Positions 10,969 through 20,868 of a stretch of DNA of 64,000 bases are shown here, piece after piece. A model generated the notes under the pieces. The model was not told where the DNA came from. It did no database searches and worked only from the letters and a program-made list of their open reading frames with translations. Numbering within the stretch: the stretch's first letter is position 1; each line of letters opens with the position of its first letter. The DNA is from Melastoma dodecandrum (lineage: Eukaryota > Streptophyta > Magnoliopsida > Myrtales > Melastomataceae). The position numbers were made by a program, and so were the translations under genes. The DNA lies in assembly GCA_029817715.1 (NCBI GenBank), contig JARUPY010000189.1, positions 2,108,001 through 2,172,000 on the forward strand, written 5' to 3'.

Positions 10969-13150
10969 AGAGTCTGAGAAGATTCTCTCGTAAGGATGTC
11001 ATAGATTCCTCAAATTGTGAGCTGGGGTATTCTGGTCAGATTGGTACTTTGGGATCCGATCAAGAGAATGTCAGTAACAATGTGTCTGTAAAGTATAAAA
11101 TAAATAAGCATGTATGGTTATGGCACTCATGCAGGTCACGTTTTTATTTTGTCAAAGTCGCTTCTGGGCGAGATTGGAGTAGGCACCCAGGTTCTCTTAC
11201 GGTTCACTATCATATCCGCAATTTGTCTCGTTTGGACTTTAAGATTCCTTTGACTTGGATGCCTCATGTACAGGTCGAAGGAGACTTTGCACGGGTTGCA
11301 TCGTGGCTTTGGCATAAGGCATTTTGATCTGAAAGCTCAAATTCGCCGTTAGAAAGAAAGAGCTTAAGGATCTCATCGGAAGCTTCGGGACCACAAAGGC
11401 TTCACTGTTCGGGCGAATTCTTCTTCTGCAGATAGCAGACCAGCCAAAGTTCCTCGTTAGGGCTTTGACACTAACCTTTGGTGAGCTTTGATGATCCATC
11501 TTTGGGGAACATTTTTCTTTGCCAAAGAGATAACACCTATGCTTTTGCGACCTTTTCGTGCAGGCCCTTCGATGCTTTTATTTTGCTCTTTCGAGTGTTT
11601 TGCGCTTTGCTCTTTTAGACTCTGGTCTTCCCGCTGATTTTACTTTTCCTTTGTTTGTAGGGATTTGCCCCATCTTTCCTCCTGTTTTGTTGAGGAAACT
11701 TTAGATTTCTTGGATCCTTCTAGGGAGGAACCAGACTGGCAAGCTGACCCGCCGAACGATACGTCTTTGCCCGAACTTTGCGGAAGTGTTACCCCTGTGG
11801 TCCTATTGCTTTCGGATTCAGACTACAGGATCCCCATTAACCTCGTTGCGAGGCGGTCCTTAGGCTCGGTGGGAGTAGTGTGTATGGAGACTCCAATTTT
11901 AGCTCGAAGGGGCTGGCAACGGTCAAAGTTTGTATTTGGGATAAAGAATAAATGCTCGATCTCATCCCGGTCTGAGCATCTTTTGTCAAAGGATTCTTTA
12001 TTTGCCATGACGTTTGCGTGTGAACTTTCTCATGTCTTGCGCTCATTTTTTCGGGCAAGTGTTTGGAAAACGGGTTTGCCTTCCCCAATTCTTACCCAGA
12101 AGCATTTTCTTTATGTGAAAATTTCGACGATGCACATGACCACACAAATGCTTAAGAAATGCACATATTTAGGTAGGCAAACCTCTCCGATGCGGGAAGA
12201 TGTATGTATTCTTGTGTCTCTACTGACTCTCTCGAGGTTAGGCTCGAAAAACGGCTTCCACCCGACCGCCCTCGCCGTTGTTTGTGTGGATGATCATGTG
12301 CCCACACAGTTCACAACGGACATAGACGAAGTTAGCTCGTGTACTCGATAAAGTTAGATGCTCGCCGTGGAGGGGAAGCAGGGAATGTCTGTCTTGATTG
12401 TTTTCGGATATGACGAGAAGTTTTGTTAGAGAGCAGTGTAGAAGATACCCTCTTTTGGCATGATCATCTTTGGTGACAACAAAGGCAATTTCGAAACTTT
12501 GGTTCAAAATTTTTCCACCCGGCCACCCTCGCCTTTGTTCGAAATGCAAGATGTTCATATGCCTACATTCGCCAAAGGGCGGAAAAACAAGTGTGCTCAT
12601 GTAACTTATTCCGCAGATGAAGTATTAAAATACTCCCTTTTGTGAAGTCTTCATTGGTGATAACAAAGGCAAATATCGAATCTTTGGCTCGAAATTTCCA
12701 CCCAACCGCCCACGTCTTTGTTCGTAATGTAGGGTGTTCATGTACCTACACTTGCCAAAGGGCAGAGACTAAGTTAGCTCATGTAACTTGTTTCGATAAA
12801 GAAGGGGTTAAAGTTAGATTTAATATTCCCTTTTCATGTTTTATCGCCATTGCATCTTTGTCGGTCTTGATCAAAGGATTGACGAAATGTTACTCTTGCC
12901 GTGCGCTGTTAAGGTTGTTCATGTACCTAACAAACAGACGGCGGGAAAGCAAGTGAGCTCATGCGACTTGTTTCTTTTAGAGTAAGAACAAAATTTGCTT
13001 ATGTAATTTTGTTCGTAAGAATGGTGGAGTAGAGTTTTTTGGTACTCCCTTTCTAATATGTCTTCATCATTGCATCTTCATCCGTAGGAGTTGAAGGACT
13101 AATGAAGTTGCTCAAGACCTCTGCCTTGAGGTTCTGCTACCCTTGCCCTT
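10969..13150 (-). other. Non-coding 3' internal region of element A
   Basis: No retrotransposon domain is readable between integrase and PPT. The open frames here (for example 11665-12351 plus) match no known family. The stretch includes the tandem repeats at 12240-12970. Confidence 0.5.
12240..12970. repeat. Diverged tandem repeats (~180-220 bp units)
   Basis: A block reading roughly CCACCCGACCGCC, CTTTGTTCG, GATGTTCATGTACCTACA, CGCCAAAGGGCGG, GTGAGCTCATGTAACTTGTT recurs with drift at about 12255, 12515 and 12695, and a partial unit near 12915. All lie in the 3' non-coding part of element A. Confidence 0.65.
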
Positions 13151-14527
13151 CTAGGTGTAATACCGTCGGAGAGAATCCGCATTGATCGATTGGGGTAGGT
13201 CACCTCCGTCCATCTTTGTCAGGATGGTTGCTCCTCCTGAAAAGGCGTGTTTGATGACGAATGGTCCTTCGTAGTTCGGAGCAAATTTTCCTCTAGGATC
13301 TCTGACATTTGGCAAGATCCGTTTGAGGACCAGGTCACCTGGCTTGTATTTGATCGGCTTAACTTTCTTGTTAAATGCCCTGGACATGCGCTGTTGATAG
13401 CATTGGATGTGGTGGGCGGCAGTGAGTCGCTTCTCGTCTATGAAGTCGAGGTGGGCGAGCCGATGGTTAGTCTTCTCATCTTCTGTTATGTTGCTTTGGG
13501 ACGAGATCCTAAGAGTTGGCAGTTTGACTTCTGCCGGGATGACTGCTTGTGTTCCATAGACGAGTTCAAAGGGAGTTGCCCCAGTCGAAGTACGCATCGT
13601 CGTCCGGTAAGCGAGTAACGCGAATGGGAGCTTCTCATGCCAGTCGCGGTATGTAATTGCCGTTTTCTGAAGGATCTTCTTTAGGTTCTTGTTTGTAGCC
13701 TCGACTCCACCGTTCATTTGTGGACGGTACGATAAAGAGTTAAGATGCATTATTCGGAATTCCTTGCAGAGGGAATCCATTAGCTTGGAGTTGAAGTTGG
13801 CACCATTGTCGGTGACCAGTAGTTCTGGAACTCCGTATCTGGCGATGATGTTAGCTCTCATGAATCGTACGATGTTGTTCGCCGTAACTTCCTTGAAGGA
13901 TTGAGCTTCCACACATTTGGTGAAATAATCAATGGTGACCAGAAGGAAACAGTGCCCATTGGATGCCTTGGGATTGATTGGTCCAATTACGTCCATGCCC
14001 CACATCGAGAATGGCCACGGTTCGAAGAGCGGGTAGAGTCTTGTCGGGGGCATATGCACCTTGTTACTGTAGATCTGACATTTGTGACAAGTCTTGACAT
14101 ATTTGACACAATCGGCCTCGATCGTGAGCCAATAGTAGCCTTGACGCATTATCTTCTGGGCAAGTGCGTATCCATTCATGTGTGGCCCGCAAATGCCTTC
14201 GTGAACTTCGAAGATAAGTGCTTGAGCTTCTTGTTCCGTGACACACTGCATGAGGGTTGTCATGAATGATTTCTTGTGTAGAGTGTCCCCATCAAGGAAG
14301 TAACTCCTTGCGATTCTCCTAATGAATTTGCGTTCTTTCCCTGTGCTTCCTTGGGGGAAAGTACCCGATTCTAGATAGGCTTTAATGTCGGCGAACCATG
14401 GCGATGAGTCTTCGTTTTGGCATGGTTCAGTATACATGCAACTAGGATCGTCGACGATGTTAATGCGGAGGGGTTCAATGTTCATTTCACCAGCCAGAGG
14501 AATCATTGATGCAAAGACCGCAAGCAC
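13151..14527 (-). CDS. Integrase of element A (Ty3-gypsy)
   Basis: This 458-aa open frame is the best preserved part of element A. The zinc-binding HHCC region reads HEGICGPHMNG then CHKCQ (about residues 103-150). The DDE core follows with the first Asp in WGMDVIGP, the second in LLVTDNGANF and the Glu in GGVEATNKNLKK. The GPY/F-like C-terminal part ends KFAPNYEGPFVIKHAF and SLRRYYT, where the polyprotein stops. It joins viral-type cDNA to host DNA. It is part of a polyprotein with no start of its own: upstream in the same frame lies the linker from the archaeal RNase H, cut by a stop at about 14597. It is not expected to be made as a separate protein. Confidence 0.85.
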   Translation of the reverse strand: MLAVFASMIPLAGEMNIEPLRINIVDDPSCMYTEPCQNEDSSPWFADIKAYLESGTFPQGSTGKERKFIRRIARSYFLDGDTLHKKSFMTTLMQCVTEQEAQALIFEVHEGICGPHMNGYALAQKIMRQGYYWLTIEADCVKYVKTCHKCQIYSNKVHMPPTRLYPLFEPWPFSMWGMDVIGPINPKASNGHCFLLVTIDYFTKCVEAQSFKEVTANNIVRFMRANIIARYGVPELLVTDNGANFNSKLMDSLCKEFRIMHLNSLSYRPQMNGGVEATNKNLKKILQKTAITYRDWHEKLPFALLAYRTTMRTSTGATPFELVYGTQAVIPAEVKLPTLRISSQSNITEDEKTNHRLAHLDFIDEKRLTAAHHIQCYQQRMSRAFNKKVKPIKYKPGDLVLKRILPNVRDPRGKFAPNYEGPFVIKHAFSGGATILTKMDGGDLPQSINADSLRRYYT

Positions 14528-14596
14528 GTCTGATAAGCGATTATCCGCTCGTGGGAGATAGTTGAACTCGATGTCGGTAAACTGGAGGACTAATGT

Positions 14597-14923
14597 CTAC
14601 AAGTAGTCCTGATATGGGATGAACTTTGAATCCCGTGTGTGCCACGCTACGTTCGTTTGGGAGATAATAAGCGTGGAGTCTCCATATACGTCGAGGAACT
14701 TGGCCTTCGTGTCGAGTGCGCGTAACAAGCCGAGAATACATGCTTCGTACTCAGCGATGTTGTTCGTGCAAGGGAAAGTTACCTTTGCTGCTGTAGGGCA
14801 AGATTGTCCATCTGGCGATATCACTACAGCCCTGACGCCCGATCCCGAGGAGTTGACGGCACCGTCGAAGTACATCATCCATCTTATCTTTGGCTCCATG
14901 AATAAGATGTTTTCGTCAGGCAA
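14597..14923 (-). pseudogene. Archaeal-type RNase H domain of element A
   Basis: The frame shows MMYFDGAVNSSGSG (first catalytic Asp), NNIAEYEACILGLLRA (Glu) and LDVYGDSTLIISQ (second Asp), the pattern of the extra RNase H found in Tat-lineage elements between the usual RNase H and integrase. A stop after PYQDYL separates it from the downstream linker (FTDIEFNYLPRADNRLSD), which reads on into the integrase frame. Confidence 0.8.
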
Positions 14924-15043
14924 TTGGACCTCTAGGGGTGAATCATCCGCTTCTGGGTATTCGGCAATATGATCGACAATGGTTCTACCTTTAACCGATT
15001 TCGTCGAGTGAAATCTAATGTCGAATTCGGGTAACTATAACTG

Positions 15044-16632
15044 TCATTTTGAGACTCTTCCCATCAATGTTGGTTTGTCGAAGAGATATTTCAGTGGGTC
15101 ACTTTCAGACACTAATAAAATCTCGCAGTGGAGTGTGTACTGGCGTAATCGATGTAAGACCCAAATGAGAGCGCAACAGGTACGTTCCGGAGCGGTGTAT
15201 CTGGACTCGTAGTCGGTGAATTTCTTGCTCAAATAATAGACGGCATGTTCTTTGGCGCCTGGTGGTTGCTGGGCGAGCACGGCTCCAAATGACTCTTCTC
15301 TGACTGTGAGATAGAGAGTGAGAGAATGTCCCGGCTTTGGCGGGACGAGAACAGGTGGTCGTGTTAGGTATATCTTGATTTGTTCGAATGCAGTTTCGCA
15401 ATCATCGTCCCATTCGAACTTGACGTCCTTTCTCAATTTTTTGAACAGAGGTTTACATGTATCGGCTAAGTTAGAGATGAACCTTCCAATGTAGTTGAGG
15501 CGACCCATAAATCCCCGGATTTCCTTGATTGACTTTGGAGCCGGGAGATCGCGAATTGCCTTGATATTGTCTGGGTCGATTTCGATGCCCCTGCTACTGA
15601 CCACAAAACCGAGGAGCTTACCTGATGTTGCCCCAAACACACACTTGGCCGGATTGAGGCACAACTTGTATTTGCGGAGTCGCTCAAACAACTTACGGAG
15701 GACGTCCACATGGTCTTGTTCTGCTTTGGACTTGGCAATCATGTCGTCGACGTAGACCTCAATCTCGCGATGCATCATGCCATGAAACTGGACCACCATG
15801 GCTCGTTGATACGTTGCCCCGCGTTCTTGAGCCCGAAAGGCATCACCCGATAGCAGAATTTGCCCCAGGGGGTTGTGAAGGTCGTCTTCTCTTTATTCTC
15901 TTCGGCCATGCGAATTTGATTATAGCCGGAGAACCCGTCCATGAAAGAGAACCTATTGAATCTGGCAGTGTTGTCCACCAGTAGGTCGATGTGTGGTAGA
16001 GGGAAGTCGTCTTTAGGACTTGCCTTATTGAGGTCGCGGTAGTCAACGCAGACTCGGACCTTCCCGTTTTTCTTGATGATTGGAACGATGTTCAAGGCCC
16101 ATTCTGGATAATGGGCCACTTCGATGAACTTGACCTTGAGGAGTTTGTCGACTTCTTCTTTGATGGCGAGCGCCAGCTCGGGCTTATACCGACGTTGCCT
16201 CTGTTTTGTCGGTGTAATTTGCGGGTCAGTGGGGATTTTGTGCTCCACTATCTCCGGATCCAAACCTGGCATGTCTGCATACGTCCAGGCAAAGACGTCC
16301 GAGAATTCTTTGAGTAGACTAACAATGTCTCTGGCTTCGTCTGCCAGCAAGTCGCCACCGATGAATAACTCCTTGGGCTCGTCCTCAGTCCCTATGTTGA
16401 TTGACACTGGTTCTTGTAACGTGACGCTCTTCGGTTCTTCATGTCGCAGGATACCTTGTTCCAAGCCATGGTATCCATCTAGGGATTTTGGGTCACGTAT
16501 TACTTCATCTTCTTGCTTATGGGGGTTCTCGGGCATGACCGAAGCAGGTACTGGATTGTGTTCTGTAACTTCTTCCCGTCGAGCTGTGTTCTCGGGGTTT
16601 AGGCGAGGCATTGAGTGATGGACTACGTCCAT
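15044..16632 (-). pseudogene. Reverse transcriptase and RNase H of element A, frameshifted
   Basis: The first frame (15775-16632) carries VRVCVDYRDLNKASPKDDFP, FMDGFSGYNQI with a catalytic Asp, and MPFGLKNAG. The second (15044-15799) has the EVYVDDMIAKS catalytic box, FLGFVVSSRGIEIDP-type thumb sequence and an RNase H domain (LTLYLTVREESFGAVL, YTAPERTCCALIW). A one-base loss near 15820, just after LKNAG, separates the two. At the end, GRVSK is followed at once by a stop, and a second stop comes two codons later. The family lineup suggests these were Trp and a second sense codon. The reading supports an otherwise recent element. Confidence 0.85.
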
Positions 16633-16977
16633 GAGTTGTTCATCGGGACTTGTGGCTATTCCCGAAGCGCCGTTCCTGTTTAGAAGGAAAATAAATCAGT
16701 GCATGTCCTTACAAAGGGAGATAATTTTAAGGAGATGATAAACTATGCATCCTAGACAAAAGGGAAGTGCCGTGGGATCAGTCCTCAGCGGGGCCCTCTT
16801 CGTTTCCTCCAATTCGCCCTTTATCATCAGCGGTCTAATCCCACGGGCACCTCGGCTTAAAAAAAAAGGGGTCGCATTACATATGGACATCCTTGCTAGT
16901 CCGCGACCAAAATATAGTAAGGCGACCTATTCTAGACACGTTTTATCTACATGCAAAAAGGTAGAGTTGGAAACGGT

Positions 16978-17503
16978 TCACCCATTGAGCGGCATGTTCG
17001 ACTCGGCCGGGTCCGACGCTTCCATCATATTGACGTCCTCTTCACGTTCAGCTGCGCTGTTCTTCGTGGTCCTTGGCCCTTCTCCATAAGAATTTGGTGT
17101 CGAGTTAGAAGCTGAAGATTCTGCTTGCTCGTTGGTCCTTGGCCCTTCTTCATCAGAATTTGGTGTCGAGTTGGAAGCTGAAGATTCTGCTGGCTTGTTT
17201 GGTGGTGGTATTTCGGTCCCGGGGGCGTCCCTGATGATGCTGAGACTGTTGGAGCTTGAGGAGGAGGCGCTCCAGTTGTCGAATGTACCTCGGCATTTGG
17301 TCCAGGGGGATGGCAACGTTGGGTGATATGAAGTGGACCCGCAAACGAGGCCGACGTCTCTGGCCGTGCCCCTCATTAGCTTGGATAACGTTGACATGTA
17401 TGCCAGCCACCCGTTCGTCTTCCGGCAGGTGCACTTCCCCCTCTGGCTCACCAGCCCGGATCTTCATGTCTTCGAGTTTTCCAGAGAGGATCTCGCCTTC
17501 CAT
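16978..17503 (-). pseudogene. Post-protease linker of element A with internal duplication
   Basis: The frames hold charged, low-complexity sequence of the kind found between protease and RT in Tat/Ogre elements (HLPEDERVAGIHVNVI, PLDQMPRYIRQLERLL). A stretch of about 66 bp is duplicated in tandem at about 17085-17210, giving two copies of AESSASNSTPNS. The two overlapping open frames are in different phases, so a frameshift has occurred. No catalytic motif is visible. Confidence 0.5.
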
Positions 17504-17560
17504 GGTCGTCGCAGAAAAACGGATAAAACGGATAAATGACTTGTTGTTGGCGTGATTGTC

Positions 17561-18060
17561 CTACTTACGCCGTACTTCGCCTTCGAATCCAAGAGCCGTG
17601 GTCCCCATCGGAGAGGGGATACTGATCGAGTGGGTCATGCCTTGCCCCCTGGCCCCGAGTCCTTGGCCCGGTTGGTATCCATGCCTGATGAATTCTTTTG
17701 CAGCGCTGATGTTGCCCCGCGTCATCAAAGGGTCGGATTTATAATCACGCCTGACCATATGGACCATTTCTAGCGTTTAGGCTGTCGGTGGTTCTCCGGT
17801 GAGCTCTCCGAGATACGGCATGTCGATCTCGTGGCAGAGTTCCATCGTATGTTCCCCCCTTACTGTGACAAATTTGTCGTCTGAGGGAAATCTGACCATC
17901 TGGTGGAGCGTTGATGGGACCGCTCCTGCCTAGTGAATCTACGGGCGTCCTAGCAGAATGTTGAAGGAGCCCGTTGTCTCGAGTATCTGGAACACGGATG
18001 AGAAAAGGGTTATTCCTACCTTAATCTCCAAAGTGACCTCGCCGTGAGCCTGGGAGGCGC
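17561..18060 (-). pseudogene. C-terminal half of retroviral-type protease with G-patch-like tail
   Basis: Around 17770-18060 the minus strand reads EVTLEIKVGITLFSSVFQI, SFNILLGRP, then stops and AGAVPSTLHQMVRFP. This is the C-terminal half of an aspartic protease with its ILLGRPW motif damaged by stop codons. The frame at 17561-17767 continues with EFIRHGYQPGQGLGARGQG, the glycine-rich G-patch-like motif usual after protease in this lineage. The DTG active-site half is absent; sequence before it belongs to the gag N-terminal region, so a deletion joins the two at about 18060. Confidence 0.7.
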
Positions 18061-18870
18061 CCCGGGCTATGTCTCCCCGAGCGGAATGTATACATACGGC
18101 ACCTTGGGCCTCCGAGAATGTATCCTCGGCCGACCCCCGAGATCCTCCCGGGCATGACTGGGTGGTATAATGGAGAGATGCTCGGGGGAGTGCTCAAGCC
18201 TGGCTGTGAGAAAGGATAATGTGGCAGCGCCGTGGTTGTCGGTGCTGCGGATCCTGGCATGACAGGAGGGAGGTGGGGATTCTGGGCGGTAACGGGAGTT
18301 GGAGTTATCGAGAGTTGCCGCTGAAGTAACTCTGCCTTCATCGTCTTCAGGGCAGATAGTTCCGCGGTAAGGGACTCGACCTTGCCCCCCAGGGATGTGG
18401 TGTCGGCGCCTTAGGCCGGTGTGGACGGGTTGGGAATGAATGGGGGGACGGTCGTTGGGACGGTCGAGTTCTGTATTGCTGGCATTGTGAAGGCCGCCAA
18501 AGGTGGTATATATGCCGGAGACATGCCTCCACCTGAGGATTGCCCAACAGCGAAGGTCGGGGCTTGAGAGAAAAGTGGGGGAAATGCCACCGCGTCAAGG
18601 GAGAAGGTTGGAGTGGAGGTCACGTCTGTGGCTTCGCTAGGGTTGGAGGAAGGTCTCCTTCTTCTTCAATTGTTGTAGAAGCTACCACCCGCCCTGGGGA
18701 TGTATTCGCCATTACTGTCTTGAGGGATCGGAATCTTGGACGTTTGTTCGGCGCAATCGTTTGGTACCTTGGCGAGATAAGAACGTTTAATCAGTATCAA
18801 GCGGCGAGATACTTTGGATGCATGACATGTCCAATGTAGGGATTGGAATGTGATTACAATGAATTTCACC
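18021..18870 (-). pseudogene. Proline-rich gag N-terminal remnant of element A
   Basis: Open frames at 18411-18623 and 18021-18341 read as Pro/Ser/Thr-rich sequence (SPAYIPPLAAFTMPAIQN, TTALPHYPFSQPG) with a short coil-like stretch (VESLTAELSALKTMKAELLQ) between, typical of the N-terminal spacer of Ogre-type gag. I see no gag core domain and no CCHC zinc knuckle anywhere in element A. Together with the missing start of protease this marks a deletion of most of gag, so the copy would need help from another element to move. Confidence 0.6.
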
Positions 18871-19139
18871 CAAGGGGAAAGGAAAACAAGTTAATTAAGT
18901 GCTAATAACTTCAAGGTTCATTATAAATAGTACGACAAAGAAATAAAGGATAGATTGGGCTCGCGAGCCCTAAGATGACGGGGAGGTGTTGTCATCAGAT
19001 GCGGTCCCAGGGGGTTATCCGTTTCTTTGAAATCGAGTAGACCGGGCGTCGATGTCTGCTTGACGCTCTATGAGAGGTTCGAACTCCTCTTCTGTGAGAT
19101 TCATCCAAATGCGAGCGATATGTGCCGTTGCCCACTGAA

Positions 19140-20168
19140 TTACGCCCCTTGGTGGTGGAGGTCCAAGTCGATCGGATCAAACGGTCTGGCAGGTGCTGAT
19201 CTGGTCCTCGGAATTCCTTCGAATTGGTGCATGATCCGCGCTGGACAATAGTACGATGTCTCGGTAAACCCAATGATCGGGATGTGATCTCCATCTGAGG
19301 AGCTCGTGATGGCCCAATCCACGTCGAAGCATCTAGCCATCTTGTAGAAGTCTTCCTGCTCCAAAGACCGGAAGAGTGATCTGGTTCCTGCAAAGGTGCG
19401 GGTTGGAAGTCGAGCACGATATGATATGTGGTCGAGCACATCTGGAAACTGTTCCCGTCTGAATGACTCCCCAGTGATGCCGATGTGCAAGTAGAACCAG
19501 GCCAGGAGTAGTGTCGGGCTAAACGTAAACTTGTGGTTTTGCACACCTTCCCTAGCTTTGCGCACAATCCGGGTGAGACTATGGTTCGTCTCGCCAATCA
19601 GGTTGGAGAGAAAAGGTCTTCCTTCGAGGATCGCCTTCGTCAGGTAGACCGTTCGCTTGTTGAGTGATTCTTTGGTGTATGGGTAAAGGATCATCCCTGT
19701 GAACAAAAGGATGAACGCCCTTGCTGAGCCTTGACCATCACCCATGCCTGGCTCGTATGGCGTCCGGCGCAGCCCGAAAAGTTCATTGACATTGACGTGC
19801 CCCTCCAGTGTAAATAAACTAGGCACAACCGTTGGAGAGATTTGAAGGAGACGAGTTATGAAGTTCCTTGGCTTGTCGTCGTAAGGCAGGAGGAGGATTC
19901 CCGAGCGGTGGGGGAGTGCAGATAGATCGCCGTATTCTTCATAAGACTGTGCCAGTTCTAGGGCGCCAAATCTGAAGGTGTAGCTCTCTGGGTCCCATCG
20001 AGTGACGAAATGTTGAAGCAGGAACCAATCGATATCCATGCGGATCAAGTGAAAGAGTCATCCGAGCTTTTGTTGCACAAACTCCCGTTCTGATGGTCTA
20101 AGCACATCGAGCCATCGTCGGAGGAAGTCGGTAGATGGAACCCCTCTGCGTAGCGAGATTGACTTCAT
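19140..20168 (-). pseudogene. ORF1 of element A (DUF7745-type protein)
   Basis: The 302-aa open frame (19140-20048) contains DWFLLQHFVTRWDPESYTFR, FGALELAQSYEEY and a helical region with LNELFGLRR-like sequence. I recognise the DUF7745 domain found in an extra ORF ahead of gag in Ogre-type elements; its function is unknown. The frame extends upstream to an ATG at 20168 (MKSISLRRGVPSTDF...) but one TGA stop near 20058 interrupts it. It is otherwise almost complete, unlike the neighbouring gag. It lies just downstream of the PBS, as expected for this lineage. Confidence 0.75.
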
Positions 20169-20840
20169 GAGGTTAACCTGCACGCTTGGACGTCATTCAA
20201 TCGTAATAACAATCCAATCCAATCCAACTCCTAATATGAGATGAATTTGCATGCGAGTTCTTTCATGTTTGACAATGATGACTTTGAGCAAACATCAATG
20301 CGTCAATGCATCAATTATTGATCATCATGCACTCATACGAAATGAATGCAAATGGATGCAGTAGTGTAAAGAAGGGAGATAGGGAAGAAGTTGCGGAAAG
20401 CCCCCTAACCAACCCAACCTGCTACAAAAAATGAACAAAGTTAGTGTTACAATTATCACATACAAAGCGTACCTGACACCTGTCTCTGCACAAGTAGTAG
20501 TCACTCAGTAACAAGCAAATGTATGTGCAGCGTCCAGTACCTGTAGTGGGCAAACAATACTAGACTCAGATGAAGGTTTCAAACCTCCCTTGGACAAAGG
20601 GAGGCGGGCCCCGGTCCATAACCATACCGCAAAGAGCAGTACAGCCGTGCCTTTCGGTGACCCCCTAAAAATCCTAGCCCCGGATTCGGGCACACCTAGA
20701 CATGCTTAGGAAAGCGGTAAACAAACACAATCATAAACGCAGAAAAAAGGCACCCAGCCAAACAAGTACATGCGCAAACAAGAACTCCCCTCCGCATGTG
20801 GATTAGTGTAAAGACGTTTCGATAAAAATCGACATGCAGA
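20169..20840 (-). other. Untranslated leader of element A
   Basis: This is the region between the primer-binding site and ORF1 on the minus strand. No coding domain is readable. It is expected to act as the 5' leader, possibly with the packaging signal, but nothing in the sequence proves that. Confidence 0.5.
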
Positions 20841-20860
20841 GGTCCCCAGCGGAGTCGCCA
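20841..20860 (-). other. Primer-binding site of element A
   Basis: The minus strand reads TGGCGACTCCGCTGGGGACC, eight bases inside the 5' LTR end. This motif is the tRNA-Arg-type primer-binding site described for Ogre-like elements. It fixes the minus orientation of element A and the identity of 20869-24106 as the 5' LTR. Confidence 0.75.
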
Positions 20861-20868
20861 TCCGGGAT

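Noticed and set aside
11665..12351. 228-aa plus-strand frame inside element A
   Set aside because: It is opposite to the element's coding strand, lies in the repeat-bearing non-coding part and matches no family.
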